Source: Mycolicibacterium baixiangningiae (GTDB taxonomy: Bacteria > Actinomycetota > Actinomycetes > Mycobacteriales > Mycobacteriaceae). Taken from it: a DNA stretch of 64,000 nt. The translations under genes and the position numbers were made by a program. Location: positions 3,348,001-3,412,000 of the forward strand of contig NZ_CP066218.1 of assembly GCF_016313185.1 (NCBI RefSeq), written 5' to 3'. The notes below the pieces were generated by a model, which did not search any database, was not told the DNA's origin, and saw only the letters and a list, made by a program, of their open reading frames with translations. This document shows, piece by piece, positions 8,904 through 16,055 of the stretch. How positions within the stretch are numbered: position 1 is the first letter of the stretch; each line of letters starts with the position of its first letter.

Positions 8904-10448
8904 ATGAGCGAAGGTGACGCCGCCACGGAGTGGCGCAATCCGCTGCGGGACAAGCGCGACAAGCGAATGCCCCGGATCGCCGGGCCGTGCAGCGTGGTCA
9001 TCTTCGGCGTGACCGGCGATCTGGCCCGCAAAAAGCTGATGCCGGCCATCTACGACCTCGCCAACCGCGGGATGTTGCCGCCGACCTTCGCGCTCGTCGG
9101 ATTCGCCCGGCGGGACTGGGTCGACGAGGACTTCTCCCAAGTCGTCCACGACGCGGTGAAGCAGCACGCCCGCACCCCCTTTCGCCAGGAGGTGTGGGAC
9201 AGGCTGTCCGAGGGGATCCGGTTCGTTCAGGGCACGTTCGACGACGAGAAGGCGTTCGAGCAGCTAGCGGAAACGCTCAACAAGCTCGACGCGGAACGCG
9301 GGACCGGCGGCAATCACGCCTTCTACCTGTCCATCCCGCCGAAAGCATTCCCGCAGGTGCTCGAGCAGCTGTCGAGTACGGGCCTGGCCAAGAAGGCGGA
9401 CGGCCACTGGAGCCGCGTTGTCATCGAGAAGCCGTTCGGTCACGACCTGAAGAGCGCCGAAGAGCTCAACGGCATCGTCAACAACGTCTTCCCGGAGTCG
9501 TCGGTCTTCCGGATCGATCACTACCTCGGTAAGGAGACCGTCCAGAACATCCTCGCCCTGCGGTTCGCCAACGAGCTCTTCGAGCCGGTGTGGAATTCGC
9601 ACTACGTGGACAGCGTGCAGATCACGATGGCCGAGGACATCGGGCTCGGCGGGCGCGGCGGCTATTACGACGGCGTCGGCGCCGCACGCGACGTCATCCA
9701 GAACCACCTGCTGCAGCTGTTGGCTCTCACCGCCATGGAGGAGCCCGTCAGCTTCTCCCCCGACGAGTTGCAGGCGGAGAAGATCAAGGTGCTCTCGGCC
9801 AGCAGGCTCGCCGAGCCGCTTGACCAGACCACGTCGCGCGGTCAGTACACGGCGGGGTGGCAGGGCGGCGAGCGGGTCGTCGGGCTCTTGGAGGAGGAGG
9901 GCTTCTCGAAGACCTCCGTCACCGAGACGTTCGCGGCGATCACCGTGGACGTCGACACGCGCCGCTGGGCCGGCGTCCCGTTCTACTTGCGTACCGGAAA
10001 GCGCCTGGGCCGCAGGGTCACCGAGATCGCACTGATCTTCAAGCGGGCGCCACATCTTCCGTTTGACGCCACCATGACCGAGGAGCTCGGACAGAACGCG
10101 TTGGTGATCCGCGTGCAACCCGACGAGGGCATCACGCTGCGGTTCGGATCGAAGGTTCCGGGCAACCAGATGGAGGTCCGCGATGTCAGCATGGACTTCT
10201 CGTATGGATCTGCGTTCGCCGAGGAGTCGCCCGAGGCCTACGAGCGGCTGATCCTCGACGTCCTGCTCGGCGAGCCGTCGTTGTTCCCGGTGAACGAAGA
10301 GGTCGAATTGTCCTGGAGGATCCTGGATCCCGCGCTGGACTACTGGGCGTCCCATGGCAAACCCGACCCCTATGAGTCCGGCGACTGGGGACCCGATTCG
10401 GCGTTCGAGATGCTGCGGCGGACCGGACGAGAGTGGAGGCGTCCGTAA
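8904..10448 (+). CDS. zwf: Glucose-6-phosphate 1-dehydrogenase
   Basis: Oxidises glucose-6-phosphate to 6-phosphogluconolactone with NADP. The 514-residue protein has the nucleotide-binding loop VIFGVTGDLARKKLMP near residue 35 and the substrate motif RIDHYLGKETVQN near residue 205, containing the catalytic-region His and Lys. Start ATG 8904 lies 7 bp after tal. It corresponds to the zwf2 copy next to opcA in M. tuberculosis. Confidence 0.96.
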   Translation: MSEGDAATEWRNPLRDKRDKRMPRIAGPCSVVIFGVTGDLARKKLMPAIYDLANRGMLPPTFALVGFARRDWVDEDFSQVVHDAVKQHARTPFRQEVWDRLSEGIRFVQGTFDDEKAFEQLAETLNKLDAERGTGGNHAFYLSIPPKAFPQVLEQLSSTGLAKKADGHWSRVVIEKPFGHDLKSAEELNGIVNNVFPESSVFRIDHYLGKETVQNILALRFANELFEPVWNSHYVDSVQITMAEDIGLGGRGGYYDGVGAARDVIQNHLLQLLALTAMEEPVSFSPDELQAEKIKVLSASRLAEPLDQTTSRGQYTAGWQGGERVVGLLEEEGFSKTSVTETFAAITVDVDTRRWAGVPFYLRTGKRLGRRVTEIALIFKRAPHLPFDATMTEELGQNALVIRVQPDEGITLRFGSKVPGNQMEVRDVSMDFSYGSAFAEESPEAYERLILDVLLGEPSLFPVNEEVELSWRILDPALDYWASHGKPDPYESGDWGPDSAFEMLRRTGREWRRP

Positions 10449-10450
10449 CC

Positions 10451-11362
10451 ATGATCATCGATCTGCCCGACACCAGCACCGGAACCATCAACAAGAAGAT
10501 CCAGGCGCTGCGCGAAGAGGGCGGCGCGATCACCCTCGGCCGCGTCCTCACCCTCGTCATCGCACCGAACACCGAGGCCGTCCTCGAGGAGTCCATCGAC
10601 GCGGCCAACGCGGCAAGCCGCGAACATCCGTGTCGCGTCATCGTTGCCGCCCCCGGCGATCGGCGCGCAGAGAAGGCTCGATTGGACGCCCAACTTCGGG
10701 TCGGCAGCGATGCCGGCGCCAACGAGGTCGTGGTGCTACGCCTGTCGGGGCCGCTCGCCAATCACGCCAGCAGCGTGGTGACGCCGTTCCTGCTGCCCGA
10801 CACGCCCGTGGTGACCTGGTGGCCGGATGTCGCACCCCAGGTCCCCGCGCAGGATCCGTTGGGCAGGTTGGCGATTCGGCGGATCACAGATGCCACCAAC
10901 GGCGCCGATCCGCTGGCGTCGATCAAAGGCAGGTTGACGGGTTACACCCCGGGAGACACCGACCTGGCCTGGAGCCGGATCACCTATTGGCGAGCGCTGC
11001 TCACCGCGGCGGTGGATCAGGCACCCCACGAGAAGATCAACTCGGCGCTGGTGTCCGGCCTGGAGACCGAGCCCGCGCTGGACGTCCTGGCGGGCTGGCT
11101 GGCCAGTCGCATAGACGGTCCGGTGCAACGCACCGTCGGCGAACTCAAGGTCGAACTGGTTCGGGACAGCGAGACCATCACCCTGAGCCGGCCGCAGGAC
11201 GGCATCACCGCGAAGATCACCCGAACCGCCAAGCCGGAGGCGCTGATTCCATTGGCGCGCAGGGAGACTCGCGAATGCCTGGCCGAGGACATGCGTAGGT
11301 TGGATGCCGACGAGATCTACTTCGAGGCGCTGCAGGGTATCGAGAAGGTGCAATACGTATGA
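10451..11362 (+). CDS. opcA: Glucose-6-phosphate dehydrogenase assembly protein OpcA
   Basis: OpcA is the partner protein that supports G6PDH assembly and activity in actinobacteria and cyanobacteria. The 303-residue protein begins [20 protein letters not shown], the same N-terminus as mycobacterial OpcA, and carries the conserved [12 protein letters not shown] and [20 protein letters not shown] stretches. The ATG at 10451 is 2 bp after the zwf stop. An in-frame ATG at 10433 would overlap zwf and adds MEASVT, which the family lacks. It overlaps pgl by 4 bp. Confidence 0.93.
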   Translation: MIIDLPDTSTGTINKKIQALREEGGAITLGRVLTLVIAPNTEAVLEESIDAANAASREHPCRVIVAAPGDRRAEKARLDAQLRVGSDAGANEVVVLRLSGPLANHASSVVTPFLLPDTPVVTWWPDVAPQVPAQDPLGRLAIRRITDATNGADPLASIKGRLTGYTPGDTDLAWSRITYWRALLTAAVDQAPHEKINSALVSGLETEPALDVLAGWLASRIDGPVQRTVGELKVELVRDSETITLSRPQDGITAKITRTAKPEALIPLARRETRECLAEDMRRLDADEIYFEALQGIEKVQYV

Positions 11363-12096
11363 CGGCTTCGATCAAGCGCTATCCGGACGGCGATGCCCTC
11401 GTCGCAGCGGTCGGCGACCGACTGGCCGACGAGATCGTCTCCGCCATCGACGTGCGCGGCCGGGCCGACATCGTGCTGACCGGTGGCGGCACCGGGATCA
11501 AGCTGCTGGCGCGCGTGGGAACCCACGACGACCGCATCGACTGGTCGAAGGTGCATCTGTTCTTCGGCGACGAGCGGTACGTGCCCGAGGGAGACGACGA
11601 GCGCAACGACAAGCAGACCCGCGAAGCCCTCCTGGACCGCGTCGACATCCCGACCGCGAACGTGCACGCGATGCCCGCGGCCGACGGTGAGTTCGGAGAC
11701 GACCTCGACGCCGCCGCGCTGGCCTACGAGCAGGTGCTGGCGGCGCAGGCCGAAGGCGGGGAACCCACTCCGGTGTTCGACGTGCACTTGCTCGGCATGG
11801 GACCGGAGGGGCACGTCAACTCGTTGTTCCCGCATACGCCCGCGGTCCGCGAGACAGCCCGGATGGTGGTCGGCGTGCCGGACTCCCCCAAACCGCCGCC
11901 CCAGCGGATCACGTTGACGCTGCCCGCGATTGCGCGTTCCCGCGAGGTGTGGCTGGTGGTGTCGGGTGAGGGTAAGGCCGAGGCGGTCGCCGCCGCGGTC
12001 GGCGGCGCCGCACCCGACGACTGGCCCGCCGCGGGCGCCGTCGGGCGTGAGGCGACGGTGTGGTTCCTCGACGAGGACGCGGCTTCTAAGCTCTGA
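11359..12096 (+). CDS. pgl: 6-phosphogluconolactonase (DevB type)
   Basis: Hydrolyses 6-phosphogluconolactone, the zwf product. The 245-residue protein has the glucosamine-6-phosphate-isomerase-like fold signatures [34 protein letters not shown] and [15 protein letters not shown]. The last corresponds to the conserved LGxGxDGHxASLFP motif, with Asp replaced by Glu and Ala by Asn, as in other mycobacterial copies. It overlaps opcA by 4 bp (ATGA), so the two are translationally coupled. Confidence 0.94.
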   Translation: MTASIKRYPDGDALVAAVGDRLADEIVSAIDVRGRADIVLTGGGTGIKLLARVGTHDDRIDWSKVHLFFGDERYVPEGDDERNDKQTREALLDRVDIPTANVHAMPAADGEFGDDLDAAALAYEQVLAAQAEGGEPTPVFDVHLLGMGPEGHVNSLFPHTPAVRETARMVVGVPDSPKPPPQRITLTLPAIARSREVWLVVSGEGKAEAVAAAVGGAAPDDWPAAGAVGREATVWFLDEDAASKL

Positions 12097-12098
12097 TC

Positions 12099-12470
12099 AT
12101 GGTGGACAGAGGCGGTCGCGGCACGCGTACGGGCACCGAGCGCATCCGGAAGCTCGCACAGGCGGCGCTCAACGCCGACATGACGGTCGAGCAGGTCGAC
12201 ACCATCCTCGAGGGGCTCGGCGACACGCTGGAGGACCTCAACAAGTCGATGGCCAACCTCGATGTCACCCTCGATCGGTTCAACGAGACCATGAACCAGA
12301 TCAACGCGCTGGCACCACGCCTCGACGCGGTCGTGGACCGCATGGAAGGCGTGGTCAGCCGCGTCGAGCGCCTCGTCGGCATGGGCGAGGCGGTGCTCGG
12401 CCCGCTGGCCGCGACGGAGAAGACGGTGCGGGGCGCGTTGAACGTGGTGCGCCGCAGCACGGGCCTTTAG
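12099..12470 (+). CDS. Small helical protein of the pgl operon (Rv1444c-type), unknown function
   Basis: A 123-residue protein 2 bp after pgl. After a basic N-terminus (RGGRGTRTGTERIRK) it is almost all predicted helix with heptad-like spacing, MTVEQVDTILEGLGDTLEDL through MNQINALAPRLDAVVDRMEG, suggesting a coiled coil, and it ends in a weakly amphipathic segment LVGMGEAVLGPLAATEKTVRGALNVV. It is conserved at this place in mycobacteria. No enzymatic motif is visible. Position suggests a structural or regulatory link to the pentose phosphate enzymes, which is inference only. Confidence 0.8.
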   Translation: MVDRGGRGTRTGTERIRKLAQAALNADMTVEQVDTILEGLGDTLEDLNKSMANLDVTLDRFNETMNQINALAPRLDAVVDRMEGVVSRVERLVGMGEAVLGPLAATEKTVRGALNVVRRSTGL

Positions 12471-12510
12471 CTTCGGAGTTTCACCAATTGGGCGGTGACA
12501 CAGGCTGCTG

Positions 12511-12650
12511 ATGCACGAAGTGCCTGTCCCGCTTGCAAACAGGGATGCGACGTCCGAAGTTGATCCGAGCGGGAAGGCACTCGTTGGTGTCCTCAGCTGG
12601 TGGGGTTCTGCTGCGTCAGGCGTGGCGGGCCGCTCTCGACGGTGACGGCG
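12511..12650 (+). pseudogene. Possible IS1380-family transposase N-terminal relic
   Basis: From an ATG at 12511 the frame reads MHEVPVPLANRDATSEVDPS then GKAL. With a one-base shift at about 12580-12585 it continues LVSSAGGVLLRQAWRAAL then DGDG. The joined DPSGKALVSSAGGVLLRQ resembles the N-terminus of IS1380-type transposases (GxALVxxAGxxLL). No catalytic domain or terminal inverted repeat is seen, so at most a short relic remains. The rest of 12471-12693 holds no other gene. The family assignment is from memory. Confidence 0.4.
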
Positions 12651-12693
12651 CACCGCGCGACGGTGCCCAGGTCGCCTTCAAAGCGGAAGGGAG

Positions 12694-13224
12694 CTAGCTG
12701 GTAGGGGTCTGTTCAAGCCGAGAAAGCATCGGAGGCGTCTGAACGACGGGGAAGGTCTGCATAAACAGATCCTCGACCCGGCGGAAGGAAATCCTCCACC
12801 CCTCGGCGGTGCGAATCCAGTCGTCATGCCAATAGCCAACGGCGAGGGTGTTGCTCGACCCATCTCTGCTGGCGTGCATATGAAGGTGTGGTGAAACTGA
12901 GTGGGCGACGTCGCCATCGATCGTGACGGTCGCGTGCCCTTCGATATGCAGCCATGCGTTGAAGCTGAGCCCAAGCCCCTCGGTTCCACCCACGAGGCCT
13001 TCGCCGCGCATGAGTTCGCAGTACTCGTCCAGCTCAAATATTCCCGCCCCTGCATCGGTGGCGTCAATCTTGGCATCGTGGGCAAAAAGCTTGCCCCACT
13101 CTGCCATTACGTTGCCATCGCCACTGTCCGCCTGGTGCCGATCCTGCCCTAAACCGTACAACGCCACTTTGTCCTGTATTTCAATCCGATCGAGCAGGTA
13201 CTGCATCTGCGGATCCAGCGTCAT
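12694..13224 (-). CDS. SnoaL-like (NTF2-fold) protein
   Basis: A 176-residue alpha+beta barrel protein of the SnoaL-like domain class. It shows the N-terminal helix MQYLLDRIEIQDKVALYGLG, the LFAHDAKIDATDAG strand region, then HIEGHATVTIDGDVAHSVSP and a final WIRTAEGWRISFRRVEDLF, the usual ending where WRI marks the last strand. Members include polyketide cyclases, dehydratases and isomerases of small hydrophobic compounds; the substrate is not inferable. It is divergent from an ArsR-like regulator with a 16-bp palindrome between, which probably controls it. Confidence 0.82.
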   Translation of the reverse strand: MTLDPQMQYLLDRIEIQDKVALYGLGQDRHQADSGDGNVMAEWGKLFAHDAKIDATDAGAGIFELDEYCELMRGEGLVGGTEGLGLSFNAWLHIEGHATVTIDGDVAHSVSPHLHMHASRDGSSNTLAVGYWHDDWIRTAEGWRISFRRVEDLFMQTFPVVQTPPMLSRLEQTPTS

Positions 13225-13244
13225 ATCACTTCCCTATTCCACAC

Positions 13245-13260
13245 TTCCAATAAATTGGAA
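13245..13260. promoter_or_regulatory. Palindromic operator candidate for the ArsR-like regulator
   Basis: TTCCAAT, two A, ATTGGAA is a perfect 7-bp inverted repeat in the 52-bp gap between the SnoaL-like gene (start 13224, minus) and the ArsR-like gene (start 13277, plus). It is AT-rich and centred between the divergent starts, as expected for a winged-helix dimer repressing both genes. Confidence 0.6.
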
Positions 13261-13276
13261 ATGCTAGCGTGAGCGC

Positions 13277-13600
13277 ATGACGAGAGTCCAGCGGACTTCA
13301 ACGCCGATGCCTCTGCCGAGTGTGGACAGAATTTTCGCTGCCCTCGGAGACCAAAGCCGACTGGCGATCGTTCACTTGTTACTCGACGGCCACCTACGGA
13401 CCGCCGGCGACATAGCGGCGCACTTATCGTTGCCGACGTCGACTTGCTCCTATCATCTGTCCAAGTTGCTCAACTCTGGCCTCACGGTTTGCAAAGCCGA
13501 TGGCGCCTACCGATTCCCGGTACTTCGCCGCGAAGAGTTGAACGAAGACTTCCCTGGCCTTCTCGACCTCATCGCCAGGTTCGGCATCCCCAACAGCTGA
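13277..13600 (+). CDS. ArsR/SmtB-like winged-helix regulator
   Basis: A 107-residue single-domain regulator. IFAALGDQSRLAIVHLLLDG is the typical ArsR opening, and the helix-turn-helix follows at about residues 40-70 (TAGDIAAHLSLPTSTCSYHLSKLL). There is no CxC metal-binding motif in helix 3, so it is probably not a metal sensor. It is divergent from the SnoaL-like gene. An AT-rich palindrome overlaps the shared promoter region. Confidence 0.85.
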   Translation: MTRVQRTSTPMPLPSVDRIFAALGDQSRLAIVHLLLDGHLRTAGDIAAHLSLPTSTCSYHLSKLLNSGLTVCKADGAYRFPVLRREELNEDFPGLLDLIARFGIPNS

Positions 13601-13680
13601 CGGCAGCTCGCCATCGACTGGTTGCGGTGCGGATGAGGGATAGGTCAAGAATTTACTCGCCTAGTCGTTGAGTCTTGGCG

Positions 13681-13715
13681 GGATCGGGTCGTGTTTTGAC
13701 AGCGCCACCCGATCC
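13681..13715 (-). terminator. Hairpin after the Rrf2 gene
   Basis: GGATCGGGT at 13681-13689 pairs with ACCCGATCC at 13707-13715 (9-bp perfect stem, 17-nt loop). It begins 5 bp past the stop of the minus-strand Rrf2 gene. There is no clear U-tract, common for mycobacterial terminators, so the termination role is inferred from position. Confidence 0.45.
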
Positions 13716-13719
13716 GGTT

Positions 13720-14142
13720 CTAAGTTCCGCCTTGGTTCAGGATGTCGTGCACGGTGTGTTTCTCGAGTTCGGTGGTGACGGCGTCGGCGACGGCGTGATC
13801 CAGTGTGGTGAGCGATGTTTGGACGTTGCGACCGACCGCGCACGCGGGGTTGGGTCCGTGCAGACCCAGTATCGGGTCGGTGCCTTGCAGTAGCCGCCAG
13901 ATCTGGGCGAGGGTGATGTCGTTGGCGTCGGTGGCCAGTTCCCACCCTCCGCTTGGGCCTGGGCGCGAGCACACCAGCCCGGCGGCGCGCAGGGGGCCGA
14001 GGACTCGGCGCACGTAGACGGGGTTGACGTTGGTGCTGCGGGAGAGTTCCTCGGAACTGACGGGGCGGCCCGGGGCGATGCCGGCGAGGTAGGTCAGCAC
14101 GTGCACGGCGACCGCGAATTGAGTGTTCGTCGAGCGCGCCAT
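13720..14142 (-). CDS. Rrf2 family transcriptional regulator (YwnA-like)
   Basis: A 140-residue winged-helix repressor. It begins MARSTNTQFAVAVHVLTYLA, then SSEELSRSTNVNPVYVRRVL (recognition helices) and the wing SRPGPSGGWELATDA. The three-cysteine cluster of iron-sulfur Rrf2 proteins (IscR, NsrR) is not seen; only two separated cysteines are present (in GLVCSRP and NPACAVG), which suggests a thiol sensor of the YwnA/HypR kind. Start chosen at ATG 14142; ATGs at 14151 and 14166 are in frame. It is divergent from a quinone-reductase-like gene with a dyad between. Confidence 0.82.
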   Translation of the reverse strand: MARSTNTQFAVAVHVLTYLAGIAPGRPVSSEELSRSTNVNPVYVRRVLGPLRAAGLVCSRPGPSGGWELATDANDITLAQIWRLLQGTDPILGLHGPNPACAVGRNVQTSLTTLDHAVADAVTTELEKHTVHDILNQGGT

Positions 14143-14176
14143 GCGACCCATCTTGCCATACCGCAACCAGCGTGGT

Positions 14177-14196
14177 TACGATTTCGATAATTCGTA
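14177..14196. promoter_or_regulatory. Dyad between Rrf2 and qorB-like genes
   Basis: TACGA at 14177-14181 and TCGTA at 14192-14196 form an inverted repeat in an AT-rich stretch otherwise surrounded by GC-rich DNA. It lies between the divergent Rrf2 start (14142) and the reductase start (14226), the expected operator location. Confidence 0.45.
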
Positions 14197-14225
14197 GTTA
14201 TGATGAGTGCAAATTGGGAGTGGGA

Positions 14226-15086
14226 ATGACGATCGCCATCAGCGGGGCCTCGGGCGCCCTGGGACGCGCCACCGCCGAGCTGCTGCTGCGAACGGTCGAC
14301 CCGCGCGAAATCGTCCTTAGCACCCGTCGCCCGCAGGTGCTGGCCGACTTCGCCGCTCGCGGTGCTCAGGTGCGGCGGGTCGACTTCGCCGAGCCGGACA
14401 CCCTGCCCACCGCCTTCGCCGGGGTGGAGCGGCTGCTACTGATCTCCACCGACGCGATCGGATCGCGCCTGGATCAGCACCGCGCCGCCATCGCGGCTGC
14501 CGCCGATGCCGGAGTGGGCCACGTCGTGTACACCTCGGTTCCCGAGCCGGTTGCGGCCAACCCTGCGCTGGTGGTCCCCGATCACGCCGGGACCGAAGCG
14601 GCGCTGCGCGAGAGCAGCATGCGGTGGACGATGCTGCGCAACAACCTCTACGCACACATGCAGGTGCCAGGCATCGAATCGGCGGCGGCCTCGGGTCAAC
14701 TGATCAGCAACAGCGGGGGCGGCGGCGCCGCCTACATCACCCGGGAGGACTGCGCCGCGGTCGCCGCGGCGGTCCTCACTCAGGACGGGCACGAAGGCCG
14801 GGTCTATGACGTCACCGGACCCGAGGCCATCGCCGCCGCGGATCTGGTCGCCCTCGCGTCCGAGATCGGTGGGCGCGACGTGGAACTGCTCAGCGTCGAG
14901 GACGCCGCCTTCCTGGCCGGGTTGCGGGCAGCCGGGATGCCCGCGGAGGTTGCGGAGCTGGTGACCTCGTTCGGCGCGGCTACGCGCGGTGGATACCTGG
15001 CCACGGTCAACTCCGTGGTCACCGACCTCACCGGGCACCCGCCACGAGTGTTCGACACCGTCGTTCGGGCCGCGCTGGCGCCCTGA
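14226..15086 (+). CDS. NmrA/QorB-type NAD(P)-binding reductase
   Basis: A 286-residue atypical short-chain protein. It starts MTIAISGASGALGRATAELL, the Rossmann GxxGxxG loop, and continues VLSTRRPQVLADFAARGAQV and VGHVVYTSVPEP, as in NmrA/QorB quinone reductases. SSMRWTMLRNNLYAHMQVPG matches the family stretch before the substrate pocket. Purines ending in GGGAGTGGGA precede the ATG at 14226. With the divergent Rrf2 sensor it forms an electrophile- or quinone-responsive pair by analogy with YwnA/QorB-like loci; the actual substrate is unproven. Confidence 0.8.
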   Translation: MTIAISGASGALGRATAELLLRTVDPREIVLSTRRPQVLADFAARGAQVRRVDFAEPDTLPTAFAGVERLLLISTDAIGSRLDQHRAAIAAAADAGVGHVVYTSVPEPVAANPALVVPDHAGTEAALRESSMRWTMLRNNLYAHMQVPGIESAAASGQLISNSGGGGAAYITREDCAAVAAAVLTQDGHEGRVYDVTGPEAIAAADLVALASEIGGRDVELLSVEDAAFLAGLRAAGMPAEVAELVTSFGAATRGGYLATVNSVVTDLTGHPPRVFDTVVRAALAP

Positions 15087-15153
15087 CCGCTGCTCCCCCG
15101 ACGCCCGCTGTCACCCCACACGACGACACTGCATGTGGAAGGGATGGATCCCC

Positions 15154-15942
15154 TTGAAGATTCGACGTCTCGGCTGGGCCGGGATCGAAGTCATCAGCGC
15201 AAATGGCTCGTCGCTGGTCGTGGACTACATCCACGACTTCGCGCTGCTGACCGCGACACAACCCCACGGCGTCTACGCCGCGCACGGTCAACCCGCCATC
15301 GCGGCACTGGTCACCCACCTGCACGAAGACCACACCGACATCGGTGCGGTCGTGTCCGCGGTAGGCCCCACCGGGCTGCTCCTGCGTCCCCCACCGTTGG
15401 CCGCCACCGCCGAGGAGGCGGCGTTCACCGAGCCCCGAGAAGCCGATCTCGCCGACAGCACGTTGCAGGTCCGCGCCGTCGCCGACTGGGAGCGCGTGGA
15501 GGTGGCGCCGTTCACGGTCACCGCGGTCCCCGCCGTCGACGGTCTGGGCGACCCCCAGGTGAACTGGGTCATCGAGGCCGATGGTCACCGCATCTTCCAC
15601 GGCGGGGACACCGTGTTCCACGGGTACTGGTGGCTGATCGCCCAGCGTGCCGGACCGATCGACGTGGCCGTGCTGCCGATCAACGGGCCTACGGTCCGGG
15701 CGCCGCACCTACTCCCCCCCAGCACGGTGCCCGCGGTGATGACACCCGAACAAGCCGTGCAGGCCGCGGTGATCCTGCACGCGACCACCGTGGTGCCCAT
15801 TCACTTCGGCGTGCACCAGCCGCCCGTCTACGTCGAGCAGGACGATGCCTTGCACCGGCTCGCCGCTGCCGCCGACGGGTCGGGGCTCACCGTGGTGACG
15901 TTGGCTCCCGGGGAGAGCACCGACGTGCCGACGGCGTCCTGA
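15154..15942 (+). CDS. Metallo-beta-lactamase-fold hydrolase
   Basis: A 262-residue protein beginning (TTG start) KIRRLGWAGIEVISANGSSL. It carries THLHEDHTD (the HxHxDH zinc motif) near residue 55, a late HGGDTVFHGYW with the bridging Asp, and PIHFGVHQPP with the final His. This is the UlaG/YtnP-like soluble branch. GGAAGGGA at 15137-15144 is well spaced for TTG 15154; an in-frame ATG at 15133 has no ribosome binding site. It follows the QorB-like gene by 67 bp in the same direction, so it may share the Rrf2-controlled promoter. Confidence 0.78.
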   Translation: MKIRRLGWAGIEVISANGSSLVVDYIHDFALLTATQPHGVYAAHGQPAIAALVTHLHEDHTDIGAVVSAVGPTGLLLRPPPLAATAEEAAFTEPREADLADSTLQVRAVADWERVEVAPFTVTAVPAVDGLGDPQVNWVIEADGHRIFHGGDTVFHGYWWLIAQRAGPIDVAVLPINGPTVRAPHLLPPSTVPAVMTPEQAVQAAVILHATTVVPIHFGVHQPPVYVEQDDALHRLAAAADGSGLTVVTLAPGESTDVPTAS

Positions 15943-16055
15943 CCCCGGGGCCGTCGAACCGCCACGGATCGCGGCAACCCTGTCCTCGACGGAGGCAACG
16001 CCGGAACCCACTGCCGCCCAACGTCACACCCACCCAACCACGCGAAAGATCGAGG

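Noticed and set aside
12520..12580. Imperfect inverted repeat GTGCCTgtCCCGCT / AGCGGGaAGGCAC that could be an IS end or hairpin.
   Set aside because: Both arms fall inside the readable frame of the probable transposase relic, and there is no matching target duplication. It is probably chance codon composition.
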